Shown here: piece by piece, positions 1 to 9,708 of the stretch
Layout of the letters: every line of letters starts with the position of its first letter
Numbering within the stretch: position 1 is the first letter of the stretch
Assembly (NCBI RefSeq): GCF_018448935.1
Contig: NZ_RCWC01000014.1
Span: 1-33,410, forward strand
Length of the DNA: 33,410 bases
Source: Photorhabdus noenieputensis
Lineage (GTDB): Bacteria > Pseudomonadota > Gammaproteobacteria > Enterobacterales > Enterobacteriaceae
Reading direction: 5' to 3'
Program-made: the position numbers and the translations under genes
Notes under the pieces: generated by a model
The model's input: the letters and a program-made list of their open reading frames with translations, nothing else
What the model was told of the DNA's origin: nothing
The model's database searches: none

Positions 1-114
1 TTTTTGAAAGGTAATCGACGTATTGCAACACGCTATGAAAAAACAGCACGAAACTATCTGTCGATGGTGAAATTAGGCTGTATTCGACTCTTTTGCCGGA
101 GATTATATAATTAA
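1..114 (+). mobile_element. IS transposase, C-terminal end (IS5-like), cut by window edge
   Basis: Frame 1 is open from the first base to a TAA at 112-114 and encodes 37 residues. The segment RRIATRYEKTARNYLSMVKL is typical of the C-terminus of IS5-superfamily DDE transposases, and the remainder is basic and aromatic (GCIRLFCRRLYN). Only this tail is in the window, so the DDE residues, full length and integrity cannot be judged. I could not identify a terminal inverted repeat after the stop. It marks the left edge as insertion-prone. The family is recognised from memory of the motif; the exact IS group is uncertain. Confidence 0.7.
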
Positions 115-149
115 GGGACACTACCTAGTACAACTCCGGTGACTGCCCC

Positions 150-180
150 CCGCAGTTAAAGAGGGTTTACTGCGGTTTTT
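150..180 (+). terminator. Rho-independent terminator
   Basis: CCGCAGT (150-156) pairs with ACTGCGG (169-175), and five T residues (176-180) follow. It can stop plus-strand transcripts leaving the upstream transposase and insulates the toxin-antitoxin pair downstream. Confidence 0.75.
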
Positions 181-447
181 GCTAACAACTCTGCATACTC
201 GGATTCACTTGCGCTCGAATCTTGATGATTTTTGTTCTATCTCTGACTATGGTTTGTTTAGTCTCACAATATGGCGTCATTTTGGCACGCATGTTGAATT
301 TTGTTAAAAAAAAATCTTAAACTAGCCGATGAAGCAAATTTAGCATTTCACCAAACCAATATGTTCCGCTAGCTCCAAATAAATAATGCAAACGATAGTG
401 GATATCTATAGTGAACTAATAACCGCAATGCGGTAGGAGTAAGGTTT
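181..447 (+). promoter_or_regulatory. Leader and likely operator of the TacA/TacT-type pair
   Basis: This gene-free stretch is AT-rich. Near its end ATAGTG occurs twice around GATATCT (about 389-408). A palindrome, ACCGCA-A-TGCGGT (422-434), abuts the Shine-Dalgarno AGGAG at 435-439, ahead of the ATG at 448. Ribbon-helix-helix antitoxins usually bind such palindromes to autoregulate; that this one is the operator is inferred. I see nothing else between 181 and 385. Confidence 0.45.
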
Positions 448-744
448 ATGGCCACATTAGCAAATGAAAGAATCACCACAAGGGTGAGTTCAGAGACCAA
501 AGAGCTACTTGAAAGAGCGTTATCACTATCAGGGTATGCAAGTTTGAATAGCTTTATTGCAAATGCTGCTGTAGCAGAGGCAAAAAGACTCATTGAACAA
601 AATATGCGTATTCAATTGTGTCAAGAAGATGCATTGGCGTTTGTTCATGCATTGGAAAAACCAACCAAGTTAAACGAACGTTTCCTTCGTGCTGCTCGTA
701 GACATAAAGAAACAATAAAAAATGAAGATAGAACGTCTAGATAA
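448..744 (+). CDS. DUF1778/TacA-type ribbon-helix-helix antitoxin
   Basis: A 98-residue protein. Its N-terminus (ERITTRVSSETKELLERAL, then GYASLNSFIANAA) matches the DUF1778 ribbon-helix-helix antitoxins that pair with GNAT acetyltransferase toxins. In that family the N-terminal beta strand and two helices dimerise and bind operator DNA, and the C-terminal tail neutralises the toxin. The start is supported by AGGAG eight bases upstream. The gene overlaps the downstream acetyltransferase by 23 bases in another frame, the usual antitoxin-first arrangement with coupled translation. The last 30 residues are basic and presumably wrap the toxin; that is inferred from the family. Confidence 0.88.
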   Translation: MATLANERITTRVSSETKELLERALSLSGYASLNSFIANAAVAEAKRLIEQNMRIQLCQEDALAFVHALEKPTKLNERFLRAARRHKETIKNEDRTSR

Positions 745-1234
745 AAACAAACACGATAGAAATAATTTTAACTGTGGTGAACCCGCGCTAAACAACTACT
801 TGAAGGCAGTATCGGGACAACATGATAAAAAGGATTTATCAAGAACATGCGTCCTTACAAGTAGTCAAAATGGATCTCAAATAAAGGGATACTATTCCCT
901 AGCACTATGCACGGTAGAGCTAGACGAACTACCCGAGAAAATATCGAAAAAGTATCCTTCAACACTACATTGCGCACTCATTGGTCGCCTAGCTATAAGT
1001 AAGTCATTTCAACGCCAAGGGTTTGGTGAAATCTTACTTATAGATGCAATTCGAAAAGCTATAGAGTCGTCAAAATCTATTCCTACCCCGATGATTATCG
1101 TCGATGCGAAGAACGACATAGCCAAAAAACTGTATATGAACGTAGGATTTGAGGAGTTTCTTCAGACAAAGAACAAACTGTTCATGTCCACGACTGTTGC
1201 AATAGAAATGATAAAAAAAGTAGATGCGATGTAA
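722..1234 (+). CDS. GNAT-family acetyltransferase toxin (TacT/AtaT type)
   Basis: A 170-residue GNAT acetyltransferase of toxin length. The N-terminal FNCGEPALNNYL is the signature of TacT/AtaT-type toxins, which acetylate the amino group of charged tRNA and block translation. The acetyl-CoA loop is QRQGFGE (about residues 98-104), and a Tyr in the C-terminal KLYMNVGFEEF segment sits where these toxins carry their catalytic Tyr. The start lies inside the antitoxin gene, consistent with coupled expression from one promoter. All hallmark segments are present, so it looks intact. Which aminoacyl-tRNA is targeted cannot be read from the sequence. Confidence 0.88.
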   Translation: MKIERLDKNKHDRNNFNCGEPALNNYLKAVSGQHDKKDLSRTCVLTSSQNGSQIKGYYSLALCTVELDELPEKISKKYPSTLHCALIGRLAISKSFQRQGFGEILLIDAIRKAIESSKSIPTPMIIVDAKNDIAKKLYMNVGFEEFLQTKNKLFMSTTVAIEMIKKVDAM

Positions 1235-1259
1235 CATATCATTTACTGAATGCGGCTAA

Positions 1260-1291
1260 CGTTCCCTCTGAATGAAAACTCAGAGGGAACG
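1260..1291. terminator. Bidirectional terminator between tacT-like gene and fbaA
   Basis: A perfect 12-bp stem, CGTTCCCTCTGA (1260-1271) with TCAGAGGGAACG (1280-1291), has an 8-base loop. It lies between converging genes ending at 1234 (plus) and 1302 (minus). The T-tracts are short on both sides, so efficiency is uncertain. Confidence 0.65.
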
Positions 1292-1301
1292 CTTTCACTA
1301 A

Positions 1302-2378
1302 TTACAACACATCAATTGCGTTCAATTCTTTGAAAGCCTGTTCCAGACGAGCGGCCATAGAAACCTGACCGGCACGCAGCCATACCCGTGGATCGTAGAA
1401 TTTTTTATTAGGTTTATCCGCGCCTTCTGGATTGCCTAACTGACCTTGCAGATAGCCTTCGTTCTTTTTGTAGTAGTTGAGAATACCTTCCCAAGTCGCC
1501 CATTGGGTGTCAGTATCGATATTCATTTTAACGACGCCGTAGCTGACCGCTTCTTTGATCTCTTCCGCAGTAGAACCAGAACCACCGTGGAAAACAAAAT
1601 CCAGGCTGTTATGTGGCAGATTGAATTTCTCAGAAACATAGTCTTGAGAGTTACGCAAAATTTTTGGCGTCAGTTTAACGTTACCCGGCTTATAAACACC
1701 GTGAACGTTACCGAAAGAAGCCGCAATCGTGAAACGTGGGCTGATAGCGTTCAGTTTCTCATAAGCATAAGCCACATCTTCCGGTTGAGTGTACAACGCA
1801 GAGCTATCCATATGGCTGTTATCAACGCCATCTTCTTCCCCACCAGTACAGCCTAACTCGATTTCCAGCGTCATATCGATTTTTGCCATACGAGCCAAAT
1901 ATTGGCTGCAAATCTCAATATTCTCTTCCAGAGACTCTTCTGACAGATCGATCATGTGAGAAGAGAATAAAGGTTTACCCGTCGCTGCGTAATGCTTTTC
2001 TCCCGCCTCTAACAGGCCATCAATCCACGGCAGCAATTTACGCGCGCAGTGGTCAGTATGCAGGATCACAGGAACACCATAATGTTCAGCCATCTGATGA
2101 ACATGGTGAGCACCAGAAATTGAACCCAGAATAGCCGCTTGTTGACCTTCAACTTTCAAACCTTTACCGGCAATAAAAGCAGCACCACCGTTAGAGAACT
2201 GAATGATCACGGGAGAACGAACTTTAGCAGCGGCTTCCAGTACGGCATTGATTGAATCAGTACCTACACAGTTGACCGCCGGCAAAGCAAAGTTGTTTTC
2301 TTTGGCTATGGCGAACACTTTTTGAACATCATCACCAGTGATGACACCCGGTTTTACGAAATCAAAAATTTTAGACAT
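1302..2378 (-). CDS. fbaA: Class II fructose-bisphosphate aldolase
   Basis: A 358-residue class II (zinc) aldolase that cleaves fructose 1,6-bisphosphate to dihydroxyacetone phosphate and glyceraldehyde 3-phosphate in cytosolic glycolysis, and runs in reverse in gluconeogenesis. The protein is close to E. coli FbaA throughout: MSKIFDFVKPGVITGDD at the start, the metal/catalytic segment LHTDHC near residues 107-111, the metal-binding FGNVHGVY and FVFHGGSGST, and NIDTDTQWATWEG. The ATG at 2378 was chosen because homologues begin with MSKIF; an in-frame ATG 11 codons upstream adds residues with no family counterpart. It is last in the epd-pgk-fbaA operon, 62 bases after pgk, and ends at a strong hairpin. 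Confidence 0.97.
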   Translation of the reverse strand: MSKIFDFVKPGVITGDDVQKVFAIAKENNFALPAVNCVGTDSINAVLEAAAKVRSPVIIQFSNGGAAFIAGKGLKVEGQQAAILGSISGAHHVHQMAEHYGVPVILHTDHCARKLLPWIDGLLEAGEKHYAATGKPLFSSHMIDLSEESLEENIEICSQYLARMAKIDMTLEIELGCTGGEEDGVDNSHMDSSALYTQPEDVAYAYEKLNAISPRFTIAASFGNVHGVYKPGNVKLTPKILRNSQDYVSEKFNLPHNSLDFVFHGGSGSTAEEIKEAVSYGVVKMNIDTDTQWATWEGILNYYKKNEGYLQGQLGNPEGADKPNKKFYDPRVWLRAGQVSMAARLEQAFKELNAIDVL

Positions 2379-2440
2379 GTTACGTGGGTCCTGTTTAGAG
2401 CAGGTAGCCAACCAATCAGCCGCTACCCGTCATGACTTAA

Positions 2441-3604
2441 TTACTGTTTTGCACGTTCTTCCAACATTACAACCGCAGGCAGTTTCTTCCCTTCCACGAA
2501 TTCGAGGAAAGCGCCACCACCCGTAGAGATATAAGAAATTTTGTCAGCAATACCGAACAGGTCGATCGCTGCCAGCGTATCGCCACCACCGGCGATAGAG
2601 AAAGCATCACTCTCTGCAATGGCACGCGCGACAATTTCAGTTCCTTGACGGAAATTAGGGAATTCAAATACGCCAACCGGGCCATTCCATAGAATCGTTT
2701 TGGCGTTTTTCAGGATATCTGCCAGCCGTTGAGCGGATTCATCCCCCAGATCGAGGATCTGCTCATCATCTTTAATATCGCTGGTAGATTTCAAGGTTGC
2801 TTCGGCCGTTTCAGAGAATTCTGTCGCTACGCGAACATCGGTTGGTACCGGAATATCACAGCTTATCAGCAATTTTTTCGCTTCCGGGATCAAGTCATCT
2901 TCATAGAGAGAACGACCGACATTGTGGCCTTCCGCAGCAACAAAGGTATTTGCGATACCACCACCAACAATCAGTTGGTCGGCAATTTTAGACAGCGTAT
3001 CCAGAACGGTCAGCTTGGTTGAAACTTTAGAACCACCGACGATAGCCACCATTGGACGAGCCGGATTATCCAATGCCTTACCTAATGCCTCTAATTCCGC
3101 AGACAGCAAAGGACCGGCGCAAGCAACAGGAGCAAACTTAGCCACGCCGTGAGTAGAAGCCTGAGCACGATGAGCCGTACCGAATGCATCCATGACATAA
3201 ATATCACACAGGGAAGCATATTTTTTAGCCAAGGTTTCGTCGTCTTTCTTCTCACCTTTATTAAAGCGAACGTTCTCCAGCACAACCAACTCACCTTCCG
3301 CGACATCTACCCCTTCCAAATACTCTTTTTCCAGTCGAACCGGGGAAGAGAATTTCTCTTTTAGATAGTCTACTACTGGTTTCAGCGAGAATTCTTCGTT
3401 GTATTCGCCTTCAGTCGGGCGGCCAAGGTGAGAAGTAATCATGACCTTAGCACCCTGTTTCAATGCTGCTTCGATGGTTGGCAAGGAAGCACGGATACGC
3501 GCATCAGAGGTGACTTTGCCATCTTTTACCGGAACGTTCAGGTCAGAGCGGATCAAAACACGCTTACCCGCCAGATCTAAATCGGTCATCTTAATTACAG
3601 ACAT
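2441..3604 (-). CDS. pgk: Phosphoglycerate kinase
   Basis: A 387-residue protein, the same length as E. coli Pgk. It makes ATP from 1,3-bisphosphoglycerate and ADP in glycolysis. The N-domain substrate motif RSDLNVPV is near residue 21, SHLGRP follows, and the nucleotide-binding C-domain shows [17 protein letters not shown] and the terminal GGGDTLAAI and [10 protein letters not shown]. The start [10 protein letters not shown] at 3604 is the conserved one; an in-frame ATG five codons upstream is an unlikely start. It lies 82 bases after epd and 62 before fbaA on the same strand, the order also found in E. coli and other Enterobacterales. Confidence 0.97.
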   Translation of the reverse strand: MSVIKMTDLDLAGKRVLIRSDLNVPVKDGKVTSDARIRASLPTIEAALKQGAKVMITSHLGRPTEGEYNEEFSLKPVVDYLKEKFSSPVRLEKEYLEGVDVAEGELVVLENVRFNKGEKKDDETLAKKYASLCDIYVMDAFGTAHRAQASTHGVAKFAPVACAGPLLSAELEALGKALDNPARPMVAIVGGSKVSTKLTVLDTLSKIADQLIVGGGIANTFVAAEGHNVGRSLYEDDLIPEAKKLLISCDIPVPTDVRVATEFSETAEATLKSTSDIKDDEQILDLGDESAQRLADILKNAKTILWNGPVGVFEFPNFRQGTEIVARAIAESDAFSIAGGGDTLAAIDLFGIADKISYISTGGGAFLEFVEGKKLPAVVMLEERAKQ

Positions 3605-3686
3605 GGTGAATCCTCTCATTGATTCTCTAAATTATTTAATCTTGCGCTGTGTGCGGATCTATTATGGACCGTCTATCAACAACAGA

Positions 3687-4706
3687 TCATTCGAAACCCG
3701 TAGCAGCCATTGCTAACGTTGTATCTAACATTCGGTTAGCAAATCCCCATTCATTATCGCACCAAACTAATGTCTTAATCAGGTGCTGCCCACTTACCCG
3801 AGTTTGTGTGCCATCAACAATCGCACTATGGGGATCGTGGTTAAAATCCGTTGAGACTAACGGCAATTCAGTGTAATCAACTATACCACGAAATGAAGTA
3901 GCTGCTGATTTTTGCATTAATTCGTTGATTTTTTTAACAGTTACTGAAGATTTTACCGTAACGCTCAAATCGATAGCGGTAACGTTAATCGTTGGTACGC
4001 GCACCGAGATAGCTTCAAAACGGTCACAGAACTTTGGAAAAATCCGGGTTATCCCTGCGGCCAACTTGGTATCCACCGGAATGATAGATTGACTGGCTGC
4101 CCGAGTACGCCGTAAATCTTTGTGATAAGCATCAATGACCGGTTGGTCATTCATTGAGGCGTGAATGGTTGTTACTGTGCCAGATTCAATCTCAAATTCA
4201 TCATCCAATAATTTAATAATGGGAATAATGCAATTAGTGGTGCAGGAAGCATTGGATACAATGCGATCTTCTGCCGTCAGTAAATGTTGATTTACACCAT
4301 AAACTACCGTCGCATCTAAATCATTGCCCCCCGGATGAGAAAACAGTACTTTTTTGGCACCACTGGCAAGATGTGCCTGACCATCAGCTCTGCTGCCATA
4401 AATCCCACTGCAATCAAGAACAATATCAATTCCCAGTTCTTGCCAAGGCAACGTCGATATATCAGGTTGATGAAACAAGCGAATATTATCATCACCAACT
4501 TGCAACAAATCATTATTCAGACGCACATCCCAGGCAAAGCGGCCGTGACTAGAGTCATATTTCAGCAAGTGAGCAATTCCTTCGGCATCTGCCAGCTCAT
4601 TAACAGCAATAATCGAAATTTCAGCCCGGCGTCCAGATTCATAAAGAGCACGTAAAATACTACGCCCTATTCTGCCAAAACCGTTTATTGCTACCTTGAT
4701 TGTCAT
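3687..4706 (-). CDS. epd: Erythrose-4-phosphate dehydrogenase
   Basis: A 339-residue GapA-like dehydrogenase that oxidises D-erythrose 4-phosphate to 4-phosphoerythronate, the first step of the DXP-dependent pyridoxal phosphate route. The NAD-binding motif is [10 protein letters not shown] (residues 7-16), and the catalytic cysteine is Cys155 in SNASCTTNC. The C-terminal [12 protein letters not shown] is family-typical. Length and position at the head of the pgk-fbaA operon distinguish it from GapA (about 331 residues, usually elsewhere). Erythrose 4-phosphate is a transketolase product, so the nearby tktA is functionally related. Confidence 0.95.
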   Translation of the reverse strand: MTIKVAINGFGRIGRSILRALYESGRRAEISIIAVNELADAEGIAHLLKYDSSHGRFAWDVRLNNDLLQVGDDNIRLFHQPDISTLPWQELGIDIVLDCSGIYGSRADGQAHLASGAKKVLFSHPGGNDLDATVVYGVNQHLLTAEDRIVSNASCTTNCIIPIIKLLDDEFEIESGTVTTIHASMNDQPVIDAYHKDLRRTRAASQSIIPVDTKLAAGITRIFPKFCDRFEAISVRVPTINVTAIDLSVTVKSSVTVKKINELMQKSAATSFRGIVDYTELPLVSTDFNHDPHSAIVDGTQTRVSGQHLIKTLVWCDNEWGFANRMLDTTLAMAATGFE

Positions 4707-5185
4707 GTTACTCCCTGAATATAGTTATTACCACCCAACCGCTTAGAATAACTGACTAAATCACTGATGTACTGATTGCTTATCACAAAATTATCAAAAC
4801 CGTGCATAGAAAACCGCTTCAGATAACAGAATGAAACGATTCAGCTATAAATAACCAGATTACGGGAAAAGGAGATTGATAGCAATAGTCATTAATCGCA
4901 ATGGCAAAAAGTGATCAAGCCGCGCAGTAAAGGTACCAAAATTAATTATTAGCGGAAAAATACCTCTTTATTTTCTCCCTGTTCAAAGGCAAGGCTTCCT
5001 ACTTCATTTAAAGACTGTTGCTCATATTCGTCGAACATAAGCAAACAGAAAGAAACAATCCCACCGTTATTTACTCACAACTGCGACATTGCTCATCAAT
5101 ATCATTTATTGAAATATTGACATTTCATCTCAAAAAATGGAAACTGGTTGTCGTTTTTTGCGGTACTAAGGGAAGGAAGTAAATC
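4707..5185. other. Divergent intergenic region between epd and the MarR gene
   Basis: This 479-base AT-rich spacer must carry the epd-operon promoter (minus) and the marR promoter (plus). I see no RNA gene, long inverted repeat or coding remnant. The MarR start at 5186 is a GTG preceded by the purine-rich GGGAAGGAAG. No promoter boxes could be assigned with confidence. Confidence 0.4.
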
Positions 5186-5698
5186 GTGTCAACCGAGAAA
5201 ACTTCGGCGTTTGAAGTATTCACTGAGATCACACTAGCGGTATTTAGGCTCAATGCCCTACTGCTCTCTAAAGGGGATCAGCTCGTCGCCCCGTTGGGAA
5301 TCACAAGTGCAAGATGGCAAGTACTCGGTGCGATTGCGCATGCACCACATCCACTTACCGCGCCTCAGATTGCCGCCGCAATGGGTATCACGCGCCAGGG
5401 AGTGCAAAAGCAATTGAATCTCGGGCTGAACTCAGGGATGGTGAAAGCCATCGCTAATCCTCGGCATGAACGCTCGCCACTCTATCAACTGACCGAGCTT
5501 GGTTGGCGTACTTTTGATGCGGCGATATCACTGGAAGCTGAATGGGTCGAATCACTGATGCAATCCTCTGATCTTAACGAGCTAAAAGTGACATTAAACA
5601 CCTTAATAAGCCTAGAGACGGAGCTGGCAGAATCACCAGTGCCAAATAGCGCTACGGATTCGTTCGTTAATAACGACAAAGAATTACCAAACAGTTAA
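5186..5698 (+). CDS. MarR-family transcriptional regulator
   Basis: A 170-residue winged-helix regulator. A dimerisation helix (FEVFTEITLAVFRLNALLL) is followed by GITSARWQVLGAIAHAP and the helix-turn-helix LTAPQIAAAMGITRQGVQKQL (about residues 66-86). The wing carries the DERSP-like turn as NPRHERSPLYQLTELG, typical of MarR. The start is GTG with a purine-rich ribosome site; no upstream ATG fits the family alignment. The C-terminal 25 residues are polar and look like a tail. The ABM-type monooxygenase 157 bases downstream on the same strand is its probable target or operon partner. The ligand is unknown. Confidence 0.88.
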   Translation: MSTEKTSAFEVFTEITLAVFRLNALLLSKGDQLVAPLGITSARWQVLGAIAHAPHPLTAPQIAAAMGITRQGVQKQLNLGLNSGMVKAIANPRHERSPLYQLTELGWRTFDAAISLEAEWVESLMQSSDLNELKVTLNTLISLETELAESPVPNSATDSFVNNDKELPNS

Positions 5699-5855
5699 AT
5701 GAAATACAACGTGGAAACAGCATGTAATTGGTGGAATACATTTGTCTCTACGTTGACACATTGTTGCCGTCAAAAGCCACGTAAATCACGCGACTCACCT
5801 CGGCAGGATAGCAATACAAGCATAAATATAAACAAATAATTTTCAGGAGATAAAA

Positions 5856-6227
5856 ATGGTCAAGCTAGAAGAAATGGATACCCACGTAACCCTACGGGAA
5901 CAGTTATTTTCGAACACCGATGGCTCTATAGTGCTGGTGAACATATTTCATGTTGATCCCTCAATGGCTGACGCCCTAATAGAAACGTGGAAGGAAGATG
6001 CAGAATATTTCCGGTCTAAAGTCGGCCTAATTTCCGCACAATTACATCGCGGAATCGCTGGCAGTGGCACATTCATGAATTATGCCATTTGGGAGAGTCT
6101 GGAGCGTTTCCGCGCCGCGTTCATGGACCCTGAATTCAAAGAGAAACTCGCCAAGTATCCTGATGGGATTGTCGGCTCGCCTCACGTATTCCAAAAAGTA
6201 GCCGTCCCTGGAATTTGCGTGGCATAA
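5856..6227 (+). CDS. Antibiotic-biosynthesis-monooxygenase (ABM) fold protein
   Basis: A 123-residue protein with the dimeric alpha/beta-barrel ABM pattern. SIVLVNIFHVDPSMADALIETWKED forms strand and helix 1, GLISAQLHRGIAGSGTFMNYAIWESLERFRAAF the central strands and helix, and a proline-rich end follows. Family members oxidise quinones, polyketides or haem, or act as small dehalogenases; no residue here decides between them. The Shine-Dalgarno AGGAG (5845-5849) supports the ATG. It follows the MarR gene, suggesting a MarR-controlled stress or detoxification function (inferred). The two genes split the tktA/epd neighbourhood, so they may be a later insertion. Confidence 0.8.
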   Translation: MVKLEEMDTHVTLREQLFSNTDGSIVLVNIFHVDPSMADALIETWKEDAEYFRSKVGLISAQLHRGIAGSGTFMNYAIWESLERFRAAFMDPEFKEKLAKYPDGIVGSPHVFQKVAVPGICVA

Positions 6228-6279
6228 GCCGAGGAAAACTGTCACGATCCCTCTTCGATAACGATATCGTGCAGAACAA

Positions 6280-6315
6280 GAGCGCACCCGCTCAACGTTT
6301 ACCTCGGGTGCGCTC
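6280..6315. terminator. Bidirectional terminator between ABM gene and tktA
   Basis: GAGCGCACCCG (6280-6290) pairs perfectly with CGGGTGCGCTC (6305-6315) around a 14-base loop. It lies between convergent genes ending at 6227 (plus) and 6333 (minus). T-rich tracts are modest on both sides. Confidence 0.7.
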
Positions 6316-6332
6316 ATTTATGAAGCGACTAA

Positions 6333-8327
6333 TTATTTCAGCAGAGCTTTAGCCTTAGCGACCACATTCTCTACCGTGAAACCAAACGCTTTAAACAGTT
6401 GATCAGCAGGCGCTGACTCACCAAATGTATCCATACCAACAATAGCGCCATTCATACCGACATATTTAAACCAGTAATCGGCAATACTCGCTTCGATTGC
6501 AACACGTGCCGAAACCGCCGCAGGCAGAACCGCTTCTCGGTATGCAGCATCTTGCTTATCAAAAGCATCAGTAGACGGCATGGAGACTACGCGCACCTGA
6601 TGACCTTCCTCAGTCAATTGGTGGTAAGCACTTACTGCCAATTCAATTTCTGAACCGGTTGCAATCAGAATCAGTTCTGGCTGCCCCTGACAATCTTTCA
6701 GGATGTAAGCCCCTTTCTCAATATTAGCCAACTGCTCAGCGGTACGTTCTTGCTGTGCCAAATTCTGGCGAGAGAAAATAAGCGCTGATGGGCCTGCTTT
6801 ACGATCAATAGCGCATTTCCACGCCACCGCAGATTCAACCTGGTCGCATGGACGCCATGTGCTCAGATTTGGCGTCACACGCAAACTGGCAAGCTGTTCT
6901 ACCGGCTGATGAGTCGGACCATCTTCACCCAAACCGATTGAGTCATGGGTATAAACAAAGATGCTGCGAATCTTCATCAATGCCGCCATACGCACTGCGT
7001 TACGGGCATATTCAACGAACATCAGGAAAGTTGCACCATAAGGCACAAAACCACCATGCAGAGCGATACCGTTCATAATGGCTGACATGCCAAACTCACG
7101 AACGCCGTAATGGATGTAGTTACCTGCCTGATCTTCGTTCAATGGTTTAGAACCTGACCACATCGTGAGGTTACTTGGTGCCAAATCAGCGGAGCCCCCC
7201 ATAAATTCAGGCAGCACCTTACCAAAAGCTTCCAAGGCATTTTGGGATGCTTTACGGCTGGCAATATTGGCCGGATTTTTTTGCAACTGTTCGATAAACG
7301 CTTTGGATTCAGTTTCCCAGTTTGCCGGTAACTCGCCACTGGTACGACGTTTGAATTCAGCCGCTAATTCAGGATACGCTTTTTCATAGGCAGAGAATTT
7401 TTCATTCCAAACGGCTTGTTTCGCATTGCCAGCTTCTTTTGCATCCCATTCAGAATAGATGTCCGCTGGAATCTCAAATGCCGGATAATTCCAATCCAGT
7501 GCTTCACGAGTCGCGGCAATTTCCGCATCACCCAATGGCGCGCCATGAGAATCATGGGTACCCGCTTTGGTTGGCGCACCAAAACCGATAACTGTTTTGC
7601 ACATTAACAGAGAAGGTTTACCAGCAACTTTACGTGCTTCTTCAATAGCAGCTTTGACTGAATCTGCATTATGACCATCAATACCGCGAATCACATGCCA
7701 GCCATAAGCCTCAAAACGGCTTGCCGTATCATCCGTAAACCAGCCTTCAACATGACCATCAATGGAAATGCCATTGTCATCATAGAAAGCGATCAACTTG
7801 CCTAGCTTTAAAGTACCGGCCAAAGAGCACACTTCATGAGAAATGCCCTCCATCATGCAGCCATCACCCATAAAGACATAAGTATTATGGTCAACGATCT
7901 CATGGCCAGGACGGTTAAATTGCGCGGCCAAAGTGCGTTCCGCAATCGCAAAACCTACTGCGTTGGCAATCCCCTGCCCTAAAGGACCTGTCGTAGTTTC
8001 TACGCCTGGAGTATAACCATACTCAGGATGGCCTGGGGTTTTAGAGTGTAACTGACGGAAATTTTTCAGATCATCAACTGAAACATCATAACCGGTGAGA
8101 TGCAACAGGCTATAAATCAGCATAGAACCATGACCGTTAGACAATACAAAACGGTCACGATCGACCCAATGTGGATCAGTTGGGTTATGATTCAAATAAT
8201 CACGCCATAAAACTTCAGCGATATCAGCCATTCCCATAGGCGCACCAGGGTGCCCTGATTTTGCTTTCTGCACAGCATCCATGCTCAGGAAGCGAATAGC
8301 ATTAGCAAGGGTTTTACGAATGGTCAT
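6333..8327 (-). CDS. tktA: Transketolase
   Basis: A 664-residue protein, one longer than E. coli TktA. It moves two-carbon ketol units between sugar phosphates in the pentose phosphate pathway, using thiamine diphosphate. Family landmarks are [10 protein letters not shown] (His near residue 26), SNGHGSML, the ThDP/Mg motif [12 protein letters not shown] (about residues 154-165), the catalytic glutamate in [14 protein letters not shown], and [17 protein letters not shown]. It makes erythrose 4-phosphate, the Epd substrate, and is encoded on the same strand just upstream of the epd operon with a MarR/ABM pair in between. It looks intact. Confidence 0.97.
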   Translation of the reverse strand: MTIRKTLANAIRFLSMDAVQKAKSGHPGAPMGMADIAEVLWRDYLNHNPTDPHWVDRDRFVLSNGHGSMLIYSLLHLTGYDVSVDDLKNFRQLHSKTPGHPEYGYTPGVETTTGPLGQGIANAVGFAIAERTLAAQFNRPGHEIVDHNTYVFMGDGCMMEGISHEVCSLAGTLKLGKLIAFYDDNGISIDGHVEGWFTDDTASRFEAYGWHVIRGIDGHNADSVKAAIEEARKVAGKPSLLMCKTVIGFGAPTKAGTHDSHGAPLGDAEIAATREALDWNYPAFEIPADIYSEWDAKEAGNAKQAVWNEKFSAYEKAYPELAAEFKRRTSGELPANWETESKAFIEQLQKNPANIASRKASQNALEAFGKVLPEFMGGSADLAPSNLTMWSGSKPLNEDQAGNYIHYGVREFGMSAIMNGIALHGGFVPYGATFLMFVEYARNAVRMAALMKIRSIFVYTHDSIGLGEDGPTHQPVEQLASLRVTPNLSTWRPCDQVESAVAWKCAIDRKAGPSALIFSRQNLAQQERTAEQLANIEKGAYILKDCQGQPELILIATGSEIELAVSAYHQLTEEGHQVRVVSMPSTDAFDKQDAAYREAVLPAAVSARVAIEASIADYWFKYVGMNGAIVGMDTFGESAPADQLFKAFGFTVENVVAKAKALLK

Positions 8328-8958
8328 TTTCTACTCCAAGTGGGATAAAATGTTTAGGGGGATAATTTTCTCAGCACAGCGTACAAACCGCAATCTTTAA
8401 AGCCAAATACCCGAAAACTATCTTAATTTTATCTGAACGGCAATTCTTTGATTTGCCTTACTGTTCTATAACGAATTTCAGCGTTATCAGAGTAACAAAC
8501 AAACTCATTGCGCATATAAAGGGGTAAATGAATTAAACACAGCTATTAGTGGCAAATCAAGCGATAAAATAACCAATTAAACAGAGACATACTCTTAATT
8601 TATGGCAATTTTCAGCAAATAAATTAATCGTTTATATTGTTCCTAATTGTCTCTTAATAATTTATTCATCAGTAGTGAATACATAGAAAAAACACCAATC
8701 AAAAACCAATGTTATTTGGACATCAATAAACCAATAAACAATTCAAAACAAAATAATACTTATAGTTATATTTTCATACACGATAATATTTTTACCCAAA
8801 ACAATAAGTAATTTGATTAACAAACATAGATAAAATAAAAAAATATTATTTTTTGGCGAATTAATTATTGCAATCCATTATATAATCAGGTTATTTTAAA
8901 TAGAACATATAAATATAGACACGCAGATGACTACTTAATTAACAACTAGGACATTTTC
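8328..8958. other. Long AT-rich intergenic region between tktA and the first PAS4-LuxR array
   Basis: About 630 bases separate divergent genes. It must hold the tktA promoter and that of the LuxR array. From about 8560 it is very AT-rich with many A and T tracts, as expected of silenced or horizontally acquired DNA. I see no RNA gene, repeat family or coding remnant. ACTAGGACATTTTC just before 8959 supplies a Shine-Dalgarno site for the first LuxR gene. Confidence 0.4.
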
Positions 8959-9648
8959 ATGTCAAATATCAAAAACAAACCAAATAATATCACTCCACAA
9001 TTAACTTACATGTGGGAAAAAAGTAATGAACCTTGGGGTGCAAAAGATCGCCAATCAAGATTTATATATGCAAATCCTGCTTTTTACCAACTGCTCAATC
9101 TGCCAGAAGATTTCGAGATTACAGGGCTTTCAACCGGGGAACTACCCTCACCTATCGCAGAGTATACAGAAGAATATTGTCGTCAAGATCAAAAAGTGAT
9201 GCAAACCATGAATACAGTTACTTCACTTGAGACTCACCTATTTGGTAAAAATAAAGTCAAGCAAACCTATCGCTGTAGTAAATACCCACTTTGTGATGAA
9301 AATGGGAACTGCATCGGCATTATTTTTAATATGTCCAAAGTTCAAAACTTTTCCATTGCTTACTATCATGAAAAAGTATCGCCAACAGCGCTGGAATTTA
9401 CCCCTCCTAATGACATACTGACTCAAATTGAATGGGAAGTTCTTTTTTTGGCTCTTCGCTCACTGGACGAAGAGAGTATCAGCGAAGAATTAATGATAAG
9501 TACCGAAGAGGCCATTAACCATATTCAGTCAATTTACCAAAAATTTAATCTACCGCTGCATATAGAATTAGACGATTTCTGCAAAGCAAATAAGTTTGAT
9601 CTATATATTCCAGAAAGATTCGTCGCTACTGGCAGCCAAGAGTTGTAA
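8959..9648 (+). CDS. PAS4-LuxR solo regulator 1 with diverged helix-turn-helix
   Basis: A 229-residue member of the short Photorhabdus PAS4-LuxR family. The N-terminal PAS_4 sensor includes NEPWGAKDRQSRFIYANPAF (about residues 20-40), CSKYPLCDENGNCIGIIFNM and the domain hinge. The C-terminal LuxR-type region begins TQIEWEVLFLALRSLDEESISEELMISTEEAINHIQSIYQKF. The family usually reads S-K-[DQ]-I with a T-V-[EQ] recognition helix; here it reads EESISEEL...STEEAINHI, so DNA contacts have changed or been lost. PAS4-LuxR proteins are thought to sense host-derived or other small molecules instead of acyl-homoserine lactones, but no ligand is evident. There is no synthase nearby. It leads a three-gene tandem array. 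Confidence 0.88.
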   Translation: MSNIKNKPNNITPQLTYMWEKSNEPWGAKDRQSRFIYANPAFYQLLNLPEDFEITGLSTGELPSPIAEYTEEYCRQDQKVMQTMNTVTSLETHLFGKNKVKQTYRCSKYPLCDENGNCIGIIFNMSKVQNFSIAYYHEKVSPTALEFTPPNDILTQIEWEVLFLALRSLDEESISEELMISTEEAINHIQSIYQKFNLPLHIELDDFCKANKFDLYIPERFVATGSQEL

Positions 9649-9708
9649 ATTCCCATTAATTCAAATCTAAAATCCAGATATTTATCCAATAACAATAGGA
9701 ATTATGTT

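Noticed and set aside
369-593. 74-codon minus-strand frame over the antitoxin gene start
   Set aside because: It is antisense to a well-supported antitoxin gene, has no ribosome site and no recognisable domain.
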